Virus record (IMG/VR): IMGVR_UViG_3300037264_000690
Location: 30,414 to 94,413 of that record
Strand: one strand, 5' to 3'
DNA length: 64,000 nt
Source of the DNA: a virus
Shown here: positions 51,179-60,491 of the stretch, one piece after another
Layout: every line of letters begins with the position of its first letter
Position numbering within the stretch: the first letter of the stretch is position 1
Notes under the pieces: generated by a model
The model's input: only the letters and a program-made list of their open reading frames with translations
The model's database searches: none
What the model was told of the DNA's origin: nothing
Made by a program: the position numbers and the translations under genes

Positions 51179-52351
51179 ATGGCAAAGTCCATTGGATTGA
51201 CTGAGGAACACACGAAGCAGCTGCCGGCTCGACACCCCGTACTCAGGCCACGTCAGATCAAAGGCGTGGCCGGCGTTTCGGGCACGATCCCGCTGCAACC
51301 TGGTGAGATCATCCTCTCGGAGTACGAGAAGAAGAAGCTGGCCAAGTTCGGCTGGAAGGAGGGCGATCCACTGCCAGGTAACATCGCCGATTTGATGGTT
51401 AAGGCCAAGCAGGAAGTCGCGGATGATATTCGCACTGCGCAACCGTTCAAGAACCGGCCGATTTTCAAGGCGCCAGAGCCGATCGACATTAACGATCTAA
51501 CCGACGATAAGCGTGCGGAGCTGCAGGCTCACCTGGCGAAGTTCAAGGAGCTAGCACCGAAGATTGAGGCAGCTGCAAGAAGCCAGGAGCACATGGCCGC
51601 CTTACCGCCTGAGATTCAGAAGGCGATACGTGATGCTGGTGGTGTTGAGGTTGTCGATAGTCGCGGTGAGCAATCCGACGATCCGGTTAAGGCGATGCAG
51701 CGTAAGATCGACGAAGCGGAGGGGCGTGTTGAGCCTGGTGATAGCGGCACTGGCCTTGAAGACGAGGATGAGCAGAGCAAGGAGAAGGTAGAGTCGCAGA
51801 CTGGGCTCACTAGTGAGCATATTAGCTGCCCTCGCTGCAACTGGACGCTAGCTGCCAAGCCAAACGAGCCATCACAAGCGGACAAGCTGAACTATGTCGC
51901 TGGCCTTCTCGGTGACAAGCTATTTGAGAAGGGCTACAGCCTATATGGCGGCAAGCTGCAGATCAACTTCCGACAACTCACAACCGAACGATCGGACATG
52001 ATTTTCTATCAGGTTGCCCACGAGATTCGTGCAGGCATTCTTGGTGAAGACACCTATCGTAAGGTGATGCTTTACCGAATGGTCTTGTCCATCGACACCC
52101 TCGCGTTGGGCGACAAGGAACCAATTGCTATTGGTAACGCTGTTGATGTCTTCATGGAAGAAGATAACAGCGAAATCAAGCCATATGACATGCTGCCTCT
52201 GGTTCTCAACCGGCTGCAGAAGACTGAGCCGCTCAAGAATGAGTCGGTGTGGCGTGCTTGTCGAGAGTCATTTGAGCGATTTAACACTCTGCTTGATGAT
52301 CTAGACGCGAGGGCCGACAACCCGGATTTTTGGAACGCGATCGAGAGCTAA
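51179..52351 (+). CDS. tail assembly chaperone (G-like)
   Basis: 390 residues; ATG 51179 with SD GAAAGG, the TTG at 51164 is not supported. N-terminal 200 residues are disordered and charged. A CPRC motif (about 220-223) precedes a helical domain ending in FNTLLDDLDARADNPDFWNAI, the C-terminal pattern seen in tail assembly chaperones. It is immediately upstream of a -1-frame ORF and of the tape-measure candidate, the lambda G/GT arrangement. TTTTT at 52327-52331 is a possible slippery site. Confidence 0.7.
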   Translation: MAKSIGLTEEHTKQLPARHPVLRPRQIKGVAGVSGTIPLQPGEIILSEYEKKKLAKFGWKEGDPLPGNIADLMVKAKQEVADDIRTAQPFKNRPIFKAPEPIDINDLTDDKRAELQAHLAKFKELAPKIEAAARSQEHMAALPPEIQKAIRDAGGVEVVDSRGEQSDDPVKAMQRKIDEAEGRVEPGDSGTGLEDEDEQSKEKVESQTGLTSEHISCPRCNWTLAAKPNEPSQADKLNYVAGLLGDKLFEKGYSLYGGKLQINFRQLTTERSDMIFYQVAHEIRAGILGEDTYRKVMLYRMVLSIDTLALGDKEPIAIGNAVDVFMEEDNSEIKPYDMLPLVLNRLQKTEPLKNESVWRACRESFERFNTLLDDLDARADNPDFWNAIES

Positions 52352-52779
52352 GCCTTCTGAGACAGGCCCATTTTGAGGGCCTCCTGGATTGCCGGGAGGC
52401 CCGACTCTCTGATCGCAGATGGTGGCGTAAAGCACGTTGGGCAATGGATTGGGCGGAGAAGCGCAACCGTAACGAGGTGCGACGCTTATACCACGAGCAT
52501 AACGTCGCCATGCTTGACTACTTCACCGGTGAACGAGCCATGGACTTGCACTGGGAGCAGTCTCTTCAAATTCAGAATCGCTTTGCCAAGGCGATCATTC
52601 CTTGGGAGAAGTATGGAAAACAGAAGTTCTCGCGGAGTCGATTCAACGATATGGTACGGCTGTGGGAGACTGTCTTTGGCAAGCTGGCTGATCCTGAAAC
52701 GCAGAAGCGTATTGAACATACAGCTCAACAACTCAGCGAAATAGCCGACAGAGCAATAAATGGAGTTCGTCATGGCTGA
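52330..52779 (+). CDS. chaperone extension ORF in -1 frame (T-like)
   Basis: 149 residues open in the -1 frame, overlapping the G-like gene by 22 bases. Its first codon is a TTG without an SD, and the next in-frame ATG (52444) also lacks one, so independent initiation looks poor. A -1 shift at GAT TTT TGG (52325-52333) would fuse it to the 390-residue protein. A GC-rich 8-bp hairpin lies at 52377-52402. Composition is helical and basic (RRWWRKARW). It overlaps the next gene's start. Confidence 0.7.
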   Translation: MERDRELSLLRQAHFEGLLDCREARLSDRRWWRKARWAMDWAEKRNRNEVRRLYHEHNVAMLDYFTGERAMDLHWEQSLQIQNRFAKAIIPWEKYGKQKFSRSRFNDMVRLWETVFGKLADPETQKRIEHTAQQLSEIADRAINGVRHG

Positions 52780-54217
52780 GCCCAACCAACGTAAACCGAG
52801 CAACCCGTTCGTTGGCGATATGGCTAAGTTCCAGGCGCCGGAGTTTGCCGGTGCGCGCGAAGCTGCGCGTGGTATTGCAGTTGGCGCTGGCGGTGCTGGC
52901 AGCGATAGTAACGTTGCCAGTGTCATGGGTCAGTTTCAGCAAGTTGGTGGTGGGGCATCCGGAGCGCAGGGCATGGAAATGCTCATGCGGACGACACAAA
53001 ACCTGGCACAACGAAATGGCATGACCTACAACGAGATGATTCAGATGGGTCGTGCTGGTGGGCAGGTTGGTGGTCAGATGGGCTTTGATCCACGTATTGG
53101 TATGGCAACGGCTATTCAGGCTGCTGGGTTCGGGCAGGCATATCAGGAGCGTGGCGGGCAATCATCACTGGCTCCAGCACAGGCACGTCAGTTGGACCAA
53201 GAGCTGCGACTATCTGCTGCACGTTCACCTATGGCCAATATGCTTGGTGCAGCTATGGCCATGTCTGAGACTGGTATGTTCAAAGGTAAAGGCGGTGCTC
53301 TGGGTGCATTGAGCGGCAACGACCCCGCTAAGCGACAGGAGGCATTGTCACAACTCGCTCGGTTAAACCCAGCACAGTTCGTTGACACCATGCGGCAGGC
53401 TGGTATCAACCCAGAGACAGCTTCGCAGTTCCTCGGGGCTCAGAATGCCAACCGCGATCAGATTGCTCGCCATGGCATCCAGGACATAGTTCGATCGCAT
53501 CAAGGTGCAGAAGTTCGTGGCATGATGGCTGAGGAGATGAGTGGTGCGTTCACCGGTGCTTTGCGACAAGCGGGTGTTCGTGATTCACGAGCACGTCGTG
53601 ATATGTCCATGTCTGCTGGCGACGCGATTCAGCAAGAGATGGCTGCGATGGCCGCTGACCCTAAATCTCGCAATCTCAGTACGGAGCAACGTAACCAGCG
53701 TCTTGCTGCTGCTGCGAATAAAGCCCTTAGTGGTTCGGGCTTGAACCAAGAGCAAGTCGGACAGTTGACGGCTGGTGCAGTTCGGAGCATGGAGGAACGG
53801 GTTCGTGCTGATCCTGACCTACGTCGCTTTGGTGATGTGCAGGGTCTGCTCAACATGAATCGTGGAGACGTCCTTCAGCAAGGTGCTGCTAATGCAGCTC
53901 AAGCAGAGGCACATGCTAAGGCCAATCTGGGTAAGGCCGGTCCACAACAAGGACCACAAAGAGCTGCACCGAACGCCGGTGGCGGTGGACCACCTATGAA
54001 CCATGAACAGAATGAACTGGTCAAACTACACAACGAACAGAAAGCTGCTGACCGAGCACAGGAGGCAGTCGGTGATCAGCGTGGCGGTAAAGGTGGTGCT
54101 GGCAATCAACAGGGTGGAGGTGGGCAGCAGACAGTTCGTATTGTCGGCACCTTAAACGTTCGTGCGGACGGTTCCGGTCAGCTCGACGATGCCACAGGTG
54201 TACCAGTCAACGAGTGA
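52772..54217 (+). CDS. tape-measure protein candidate
   Basis: 481 residues; ATG 52772 with GGAG SD (ATG 52760 is an alternative). Almost wholly helical, Ala/Gln/Gly/Met-rich, with few aromatic residues, and a short beta C-terminus (TVRIVGTLNVRADGSG) as in many tape-measure proteins. Directly after the chaperone pair. At about 1.5 angstrom per residue it would span roughly 70 nm, a short tail. No lysozyme or peptidase domain visible. Confidence 0.65.
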   Translation: MAEPNQRKPSNPFVGDMAKFQAPEFAGAREAARGIAVGAGGAGSDSNVASVMGQFQQVGGGASGAQGMEMLMRTTQNLAQRNGMTYNEMIQMGRAGGQVGGQMGFDPRIGMATAIQAAGFGQAYQERGGQSSLAPAQARQLDQELRLSAARSPMANMLGAAMAMSETGMFKGKGGALGALSGNDPAKRQEALSQLARLNPAQFVDTMRQAGINPETASQFLGAQNANRDQIARHGIQDIVRSHQGAEVRGMMAEEMSGAFTGALRQAGVRDSRARRDMSMSAGDAIQQEMAAMAADPKSRNLSTEQRNQRLAAAANKALSGSGLNQEQVGQLTAGAVRSMEERVRADPDLRRFGDVQGLLNMNRGDVLQQGAANAAQAEAHAKANLGKAGPQQGPQRAAPNAGGGGPPMNHEQNELVKLHNEQKAADRAQEAVGDQRGGKGGAGNQQGGGGQQTVRIVGTLNVRADGSGQLDDATGVPVNE

Positions 54218-54224
54218 GGTGGAT

Positions 54225-54692
54225 ATGGACATCTTCCGTCACAGCCGTGGTCGTGTAGTGGCTCACGATGAGCCGAGTGGCATCCCCATGCAGCTCTTGC
54301 TAGAGGGTTGGGGTGGATTCTTCGGTTTCAAGTCGATCATCACTAGCATGAAGCTGGAGGCCACCGGTGGTGTGCAGTTCCTGCATACACTGCGTGACTT
54401 CATCTACATCTACGTGTTCGGTGACCGAATCAGCTCGATGCAGATATCAGGACTATCTTTCTGGGATAGGTGCGATGCGCCTAACTACCATGGCATTGAG
54501 TATGTCAACGCCTACTACCTGAATAACCGCGTTAGCCAGAGGGCTACACCTGTTACGATGGTGATTGGAATTGGTACCCCGTTCTTTGGGTTCCTGATCA
54601 GGCTTTTCTTTGACTACAACGACCCAGAGCAACAGATCGCCCAGTTCACACTAGACTTCCGTGTCATTCCTGAAGCGAGCGCACTAGGATGA
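54225..54692 (+). CDS. baseplate/tail protein
   Basis: 155 residues; ATG 54225 with SD GAGGTG, longer readings overlap the tape-measure gene. Beta-rich with hydrophobic FGFLIRLFFDYNDPEQQIAQFTLDF C-terminus. Its stop overlaps the next start (ATGA). Unknown family; the position after the tape measure suggests a hub-adjacent protein. Confidence 0.65.
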   Translation: MDIFRHSRGRVVAHDEPSGIPMQLLLEGWGGFFGFKSIITSMKLEATGGVQFLHTLRDFIYIYVFGDRISSMQISGLSFWDRCDAPNYHGIEYVNAYYLNNRVSQRATPVTMVIGIGTPFFGFLIRLFFDYNDPEQQIAQFTLDFRVIPEASALG

Positions 54693-55474
54693 TAAACGCG
54701 CTGCGAACACTGTTGTTGAATCGATCGGGCTCTGATAATCCAGGGTTTTCGTATCCCGGTGAAGAGTTCGTGCCACCTTTGTATGCTGCCAAAAGCCTAC
54801 CTGTTGCATTGAAACTTGTGCATCAGTGCATCTTTGGCCTCAACCCTGATCGTGCACAACTCAACTGGCGTCTACGTGAGCTATTAGCTATCCTGCACAC
54901 TACGCCAATGGTTGAATCGGTGCTCGAACTTGACCCACGGGTGACCTATGTTCCATTTGCTAGCAATCTATTCACGGAAGTCACCGCCGGACCGGTGATC
55001 GAGCCGCAAGGTGGCACGACGGCTTTGCTGTATCCTCTGGTCAATTTAGAGGATGTGGATGATCAGGTCTACTACAGTTGGAACATCACCGTTGTTAATG
55101 GCACCGATGTGTCTATCCAAGTGCTAGCTAACCCGGTGCTTATTCCGCCGCCAGTCACCTTGAATTACACCGTGTCTGGTGGCATAAGCAGCGTGGTACC
55201 ACTACCAAGTTCGCAGCATAGCATACGCTTCCAGCCAACTGTTGGCGCTCGATGGATTTTGACGCTGCTACAACCACCAGCTCGTAACCTGATGGAGATC
55301 TACGACAACCTCAAACAAGGGCTGTTGCAGGATACAGCCAACGCACTTTTCGGTGTACCGCCAGTCGAGCCGTATCTATCGTTCAAGAATCTGTGGGAGC
55401 TGAGTCCGCATCCATCTTGGCAACTCTGCGGGCCAGTGTTGGCACTTGGTTACCGGATCAATGAACTGGGGTAA
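54689..55474 (+). CDS. tail/baseplate protein
   Basis: 261 residues coupled to the previous gene by ATGA. Helical N-terminal 90 residues, central beta-sandwich-like region (VYYSWNITVVNGTDVSIQV, Ig-like), and helical C-terminus. No recognised family; followed two bases later by the hub candidate. Confidence 0.65.
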   Translation: MINALRTLLLNRSGSDNPGFSYPGEEFVPPLYAAKSLPVALKLVHQCIFGLNPDRAQLNWRLRELLAILHTTPMVESVLELDPRVTYVPFASNLFTEVTAGPVIEPQGGTTALLYPLVNLEDVDDQVYYSWNITVVNGTDVSIQVLANPVLIPPPVTLNYTVSGGISSVVPLPSSQHSIRFQPTVGARWILTLLQPPARNLMEIYDNLKQGLLQDTANALFGVPPVEPYLSFKNLWELSPHPSWQLCGPVLALGYRINELG

Positions 55475-55476
55475 CC

Positions 55477-57114
55477 ATGGCGCTTACCAATTTTAGCGTG
55501 AACAAGATTCGGCTCTGGGCCGTCGTCAACGGCGTAGAGATCGAGCTGACGCGCGTTGAGATTGAACAACCATTGAGCGGCATCCCTCGATCTACGTTAG
55601 TGTGTGCGATTGGTCGAGAGGTGAAGACCAAGTCGCTAGCCCCTGCACCTATCCATGGCATATATGATCAGCTCAAGGTCAACGTACCCATTGTTGTTTG
55701 GTGTGAGGCTTTTGAAGCAGCGAACTCCGGTTTCTCTGGTGGTATCTGGCCAGCTGGTCCGTTCATCTGCTTTTTGGGTGTTATCGTCGGTGTTGGCTAT
55801 CGTAAGGCTCGCAGCGGTGCAGCTAACCTCACACTTAGCTGTCGGCACTTCACTGTCGACTTAGAGTTCTCGTGGTCACCGAACAAGAAGACCCATCCGC
55901 TTAACATGGGTAACTTCCACAATGAAGCTGGCATCAAGATGGCAGGTGGCATTCACTTCCTTATCAGCACGCTGGCGGAGAAGTATTTCACCCGTGACAA
56001 CGTCATTTCTGATTACTGGGCCAAGTCGCTACAGCCGTGGTTGGTGGACATCTGTAGCCAAAAGCAGATCTTCGAGGGTGAAGCTAGCGATGCCGGTAAT
56101 GCTGATGCTATTAGCGCGTTGAATCTATTTGAGCCATTCATCGCCGGTGGTTATAAATTCGGAGTGCCGATGACGATGTCCAATTTCGACATCCTCGGTA
56201 CTCGACCCGGTATTGATGCTGTTGTCACAGATGCTTCAAATGAGGGGCTGCGGTCATTTATTGGCAGCACGATCTGGGAGAAGATCGTCAGCGACTATGG
56301 CTCTCGCTACTTGTTCTCTATCTGCCCAATGGCAACTCGTGCTTTGGTGGTTCCTGTTATTCCAGGTTTGAAGACGCTGTGGACTACTATCGATCCGGTA
56401 GATTATGACTCTGTTGCGCTAAGCAACTTCCTGCCTCGGCCACTTCGTGGAGTGATACTAGAGACAGGTGCCAACTCATTGACTGGGGCCTGGGGACTAC
56501 TGCGAGGGCGAGGGCTTGACATCAACTCCATCGGTGGTCGTTTCGAGAATAACAACATGGATAAAGGCATGATATTCTTCCGCGAGGCGCCACAGTGGAT
56601 TGCTAACGGTGTCTCGCAGATGGCCTGGGCTCACAACGCTGCTCTGCTGCTTCATGGCAATGCGTTTGCTGGTGCTGTCGGTGCGGTGCCTCCACTACCT
56701 GATCCAAAGGTCTTGCGCAGAATGTGCAAGGTTCTGTGGGATGAGTATGCTAAGGCGATTTATCTTTACGAGGTATTCAAGACACGACGAGGTACGGTCA
56801 CTGGCAAGATTCGCTTTGATATTGCCCCTGGTTCCTCGGTTGGGCTGATTACAACTGAAGAGAAATTTGTGGCTGCGAGCGGTGTCAACCTTGGCTCGCA
56901 GATTCTCTTCGGGATCGTTACGAACGTGACGATTATGATCGATTCAGAGGCAGTGCAGGGCTATACCGCCTTCGAGATCAGCTATCTGCGAGATGAGATA
57001 GAGAATCTAGACCCTAACCTCACGACTGATAAACATCCACTGTGGTCGAAGCCGTGGGCTGGCGCACCGCTAGTTGAGCAGTTTGGTGGTCCTACGCCGC
57101 CGCCGGGTGTGTAA
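55477..57114 (+). CDS. baseplate hub protein (gp27/D-like)
   Basis: 545 residues. N-terminal beta domain with the GVEIELTRVEIEQPLSG strand and an IVVWCE...FICFLGVIVGV barrel, then LSCRHFTVDLEFS, a pattern like tail hub proteins of the gp27/gpD type that hold the spike. The C-terminal beta region has VGLITTEEKFVAASGVN. Overlaps dyad copy 6 at its stop. Assigned from pattern and gene order, not from a conserved catalytic motif. Confidence 0.6.
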   Translation: MALTNFSVNKIRLWAVVNGVEIELTRVEIEQPLSGIPRSTLVCAIGREVKTKSLAPAPIHGIYDQLKVNVPIVVWCEAFEAANSGFSGGIWPAGPFICFLGVIVGVGYRKARSGAANLTLSCRHFTVDLEFSWSPNKKTHPLNMGNFHNEAGIKMAGGIHFLISTLAEKYFTRDNVISDYWAKSLQPWLVDICSQKQIFEGEASDAGNADAISALNLFEPFIAGGYKFGVPMTMSNFDILGTRPGIDAVVTDASNEGLRSFIGSTIWEKIVSDYGSRYLFSICPMATRALVVPVIPGLKTLWTTIDPVDYDSVALSNFLPRPLRGVILETGANSLTGAWGLLRGRGLDINSIGGRFENNNMDKGMIFFREAPQWIANGVSQMAWAHNAALLLHGNAFAGAVGAVPPLPDPKVLRRMCKVLWDEYAKAIYLYEVFKTRRGTVTGKIRFDIAPGSSVGLITTEEKFVAASGVNLGSQILFGIVTNVTIMIDSEAVQGYTAFEISYLRDEIENLDPNLTTDKHPLWSKPWAGAPLVEQFGGPTPPPGV

Positions 57115-57123
57115 AAAAATACT
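57110..57123. promoter_or_regulatory. AGTA-N6-TACT dyad, copy 6
   Basis: TGTA AAAAAA TACT overlapping the hub stop codon and ending 11 bases before the sigma-factor ATG. Near reverse complement of copy 3. Confidence 0.5.
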
Positions 57124-57134
57124 GGAGGCTAACG

Positions 57135-57935
57135 ATGTCTAGCATTCTCAAGCAGGTTCCTATGACTCCGCCAGCTTCGGCTGCGCCAATCCAGGAACCA
57201 CAGACCATGTTAGAGGATGAGTTCACCGAACCATACAAGGCATGGAAGGCTGCGCCTGGACCAGCCACCATGACGCCGCTACTCAAGTCGCTCAATCCAG
57301 TGATCGACTCAGCCATGCGAACCTACGCTGGCAAGGGCAGCCCAACGTTGCGTAGCCGTGCTAAGCTAATCATGGCCGACGCGATTAACAAGTACGATCC
57401 ATCGAGGGGAAAGCTGCGGACACATCTAATGTACAACCTTCAGGGCCTTCGTCGCGCTAACGCACAGGAGAATCAGATCATTACGTTGCCAGAACGGGTA
57501 GCTATCGATCTGTATCACTTGAAGCAGCACGAGGGTAACCTTCGTGATGAGCTTGGCCGTGATCCTTCAATGAATGAGCTTGCTGATCGTAGTGGCTTAT
57601 CCAGGCGTCGCATTAGCTATATTAATAAGTCACAACCAGGATTGCCTGAAGGCATGTTGTCGTCAGAGGGTAATGCTGGTGAAGAACAGGTTGCACTGGG
57701 GCCAGCCGTTCAGCAAGCTGATGCCGAGCGTGTGTGGCATGAGTACATCTACCATGACCTGCAGCCGGCTGATCAAATTATCATGGAGCACACACTTGGC
57801 TTATTTGGTAAGCCAACGCTACCCAAGAAGCAGATTGCGGTGATGCTGGGCATATCATCTGGAGCGGTTACACAGCGAGCCGCCAAGATTCAGGAGAAGA
57901 TTGACCGTCGTGAAGAACTGAGTCCGATGACATAA
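57135..57935 (+). CDS. phage sigma70-family sigma factor
   Basis: 266 residues, SD GGAGG. Region 2-like LIMADAINKYDPSRGKLRTHLMYNLQGLRR (about 72-101). Region 3-like LPERVAIDLYHLKQHE...RDELGRDPSMNELADRSGLSRRRISYI (about 118-165). Region 4 HTH PKKQIAVMLGISSGAVTQRAAKIQEKI (about 230-257). This order matches FliA/SigB-like sigma factors. In a phage that also encodes RNAP subunits it probably directs late transcription, by the phage or host core. It is encoded in the middle of the baseplate operon and preceded by a dyad motif. Confidence 0.88.
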   Translation: MSSILKQVPMTPPASAAPIQEPQTMLEDEFTEPYKAWKAAPGPATMTPLLKSLNPVIDSAMRTYAGKGSPTLRSRAKLIMADAINKYDPSRGKLRTHLMYNLQGLRRANAQENQIITLPERVAIDLYHLKQHEGNLRDELGRDPSMNELADRSGLSRRRISYINKSQPGLPEGMLSSEGNAGEEQVALGPAVQQADAERVWHEYIYHDLQPADQIIMEHTLGLFGKPTLPKKQIAVMLGISSGAVTQRAAKIQEKIDRREELSPMT

Positions 57936-57943
57936 GGTGAACT

Positions 57944-58378
57944 ATGGGCGCCCCTACTATCATCCATACGGTTTTCGCTAACAATGTCGCCAACCAACAG
58001 GCGGTTTCGGACAAGGTCCATAAAGGCAATACTGATCTATCACAACGGATCTGGCGGATTCCACCAAGTTGGGCAGGTGATCCACTGGACATACCGTTGT
58101 TCAGCGTTCCGTTCACTCGACTGACCATCAACGAAGACTACATGCTCACGTTTCAGAGTGAGGATGGGCGTGAAGCTGATGCCATGGCTGCAAAGTTGCA
58201 GGGTGATCACGTCTCATCACAGGAGCGGGCATTCCGTTACCGACATGCTGGGCATATTCGCTGTGTCATGCATGGGGCTAACCGACGGAGGGGCCACGCG
58301 ATGGCTGGTTCTGGTATTCACGCTCGTATCGTGGAGCATGTTCAGGATGTGATCGTGTCCCGCAACGCGGGAGGGTAA
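57944..58378 (+). CDS. hypothetical baseplate-region protein
   Basis: 144 residues, weak SD AAGGTG after the sigma gene. Beta-rich core; C-terminal part has many His and Arg (RYRHAGHIRCVMHGANRRRGH). Its end abuts the gp25-like start. Not recognised; probably a small baseplate component. Confidence 0.55.
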   Translation: MGAPTIIHTVFANNVANQQAVSDKVHKGNTDLSQRIWRIPPSWAGDPLDIPLFSVPFTRLTINEDYMLTFQSEDGREADAMAAKLQGDHVSSQERAFRYRHAGHIRCVMHGANRRRGHAMAGSGIHARIVEHVQDVIVSRNAGG

Positions 58379-58379
58379 A

Positions 58380-58823
58380 ATGGCGTCACTGATTGACATC
58401 AAGGCTTTCCACATTCAATCCGATGGTCAAGTCGTGCAGGCATTAGCCAACGAGGAGACTGCCGGTGAGACTGTAGATGGTGCCACCAAGCTGACGCAGA
58501 AGTTCTGGATTCTGCTCATGGAACAGAAGGGCTCAGTGCCGTATTTACCGGCACAGGGCACAATCTTTATGAATCGATTCCTGACTGGTCAGTTCGTTGA
58601 CGATGCCGACGTCTTCGTTAATTTCTCAGCTGCCATGGTCGATATTCGACCACAACTGGAAAACACGGAAACAGTCGATGATCCACCCGATGAGCAGTAC
58701 GTTCGTGGCGTGATTGAGAAAATCTTCATTACACCAGACGAGATTCTGGTACAGGCCAGGGTTGAAACTCAAGAGAGCGAAGGAATGACCTTCTTGCTAC
58801 CTCTGAGATTCCTGGTTCGATAA
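58380..58823 (+). CDS. baseplate wedge protein, gp25-like
   Basis: 147 residues. Has the gp25/GPW-like pattern LTQKFWILLMEQKGSVPYLPAQGT followed by strands and an IEKIFITPDEILVQARV..FLLPLRFLV end. gp25-like proteins link sheath and baseplate. The J-like gene follows nine bases later, the usual order in myoviruses. Confidence 0.75.
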   Translation: MASLIDIKAFHIQSDGQVVQALANEETAGETVDGATKLTQKFWILLMEQKGSVPYLPAQGTIFMNRFLTGQFVDDADVFVNFSAAMVDIRPQLENTETVDDPPDEQYVRGVIEKIFITPDEILVQARVETQESEGMTFLLPLRFLVR

Positions 58824-58832
58824 GAGGAAGCT

Positions 58833-60491
58833 ATGCCTATCACAGTTCAAGACTTGGATGATCTGGACCCCACGCTGGTAACTCAGTTTGATGCTGCGCT
58901 AACAGCGATTGTCCAGGAAGACAACCCAACGTTCGAGCTGCGCGCCGGCGTGCTGCATGACATGCTGATTCACGTCAAGGCTCAGCTTGACGCTGCGACG
59001 CAGACCAACATCAACCTGGTACGACAGTCCAATAGCCTTCAGGCCATCGAAGAAAATCCCGACTTGGCTGACACCGAGGTCGTGGACCAGATGCTCTCCA
59101 ACTACAACATCGTCCGCAATCCCGGTGAGCAGGCTAGCGGCCCAGTCACCTTCGTCCTCGATACCATGATTGGCGTCGTAATCCCTAATACGATGGTGCT
59201 GACCATCAACGGCCTGGAGTTCAACCCAGACATCACTTACGCTGCTCGTACATCCTCGCTGTCAATCATTACTGACTCAGATACGCTGATCTACCAGATT
59301 GGTCCAAGTCTGTGGGCCTTCGATATCAATGTGACAGCTGTAGAGCTTGGCTCTGCTGGTAACGCGGCGCGTGCTGTTACTGCTACACCTGATGTGGAGC
59401 CTCCGCACTTCGTCAAGGCATATGTCAAGAGCGACTTCACCGGCGGTGTTGACGCAGACACCAACCAGACGTTGATCGATAAGCTGGAGTCTGGCTTGGC
59501 CGTGAAGGCGTGGTCTAATCGGCCAAGCATCCTGGGTCTGCTGCGTGAGCAGACTGACTTCGCCGACATCCTGTACATCAGCAGCATTGGCTTCGGCGAC
59601 CCGGAAATGGCTCGTGATCAGCATGCAGTCTGGCCTGGACATATGGGCGGTCGTTCCGACTTGTACCTACAGAGCCAGCCGCTCTACCAGAACCTCACGG
59701 TGCTTAAAACAGCCACTCTGATCTCCAAGGTGGGTCCGCTGGGCACTTGGCAGGCCGGTCTGGCTATTGATGAAGCCCCTGGCTTCTATCAAGTCGATCG
59801 TGTGCTGCTGCCGGACGTAGATCAGTCAACCCCCGGCTTCCCGGCATCGAGCGATGTACGATCCATCGACTTGATCTCACCGCCATCAGACACCTTGCTG
59901 CCGCCTGACATCATCACCGTACCTGAAGGTACGTATAGTCGATACCAGGCTGTCGTTATTCGATGGGCGGACACGATTACCGATGCCACACCTCTGGCCA
60001 TTGGTGCCACCAATGACTACAACGTGGTGGTGCGGATCATGCCGTTGATTGCTGAGATCCAGGACTTCCTGAACGGTCGTGAACAACGGCCGCCTATGTG
60101 CGATGTGCTGGTGCGTGGGGCCGTGCCGTGCTTCACCACGGTAGCCTTCACGGTCAATTACAAGAAGAATACCCCAGCGCCAAGCATCTCCGAGATTCAG
60201 ACGGCAGTTGCTAATGCCGTCAACAACATGGGCTTCACAGGTGAGCTGCCTCGGTCGTTCATCGACCAGGTGCTGCACGAAATGCTTAATAATCTGGTGT
60301 CGGTGGTGAATTACACCCTGTCTGGAACTATTCGTCAGCCGGACGGTATCAACGTCTTCATCACTGATCCACAGAAGCTCGTCATCCCCAGTGATCCGGT
60401 CAACACAGTAACTGGTCGGACAACCATCTTCTTTTTGAAGCCAGATGACATCACGGTTACATTAGTTGCTGTTGATGTGCCAGTAGTTTGA
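58833..60491 (+). CDS. baseplate J-like protein
   Basis: 552 residues, SD AGAGGAAG. N-terminal FDAALTAIVQEDNPTFELRAGVLHDML helices, an alpha/beta middle with SGPVTFVLDTMIGVVIPNTMVLTINGLEF and a VTAVELGSAGNAARAVTA strand block, then TNQTLIDKLESGLAVKAWSNRPSILGLLRE, all typical of gpJ/gp6-like wedge proteins. C-terminal FTVNYKKN and helices complete it. Ends the tail operon; a TATAAT element overlaps the downstream gap. Confidence 0.82.
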   Translation: MPITVQDLDDLDPTLVTQFDAALTAIVQEDNPTFELRAGVLHDMLIHVKAQLDAATQTNINLVRQSNSLQAIEENPDLADTEVVDQMLSNYNIVRNPGEQASGPVTFVLDTMIGVVIPNTMVLTINGLEFNPDITYAARTSSLSIITDSDTLIYQIGPSLWAFDINVTAVELGSAGNAARAVTATPDVEPPHFVKAYVKSDFTGGVDADTNQTLIDKLESGLAVKAWSNRPSILGLLREQTDFADILYISSIGFGDPEMARDQHAVWPGHMGGRSDLYLQSQPLYQNLTVLKTATLISKVGPLGTWQAGLAIDEAPGFYQVDRVLLPDVDQSTPGFPASSDVRSIDLISPPSDTLLPPDIITVPEGTYSRYQAVVIRWADTITDATPLAIGATNDYNVVVRIMPLIAEIQDFLNGREQRPPMCDVLVRGAVPCFTTVAFTVNYKKNTPAPSISEIQTAVANAVNNMGFTGELPRSFIDQVLHEMLNNLVSVVNYTLSGTIRQPDGINVFITDPQKLVIPSDPVNTVTGRTTIFFLKPDDITVTLVAVDVPVV

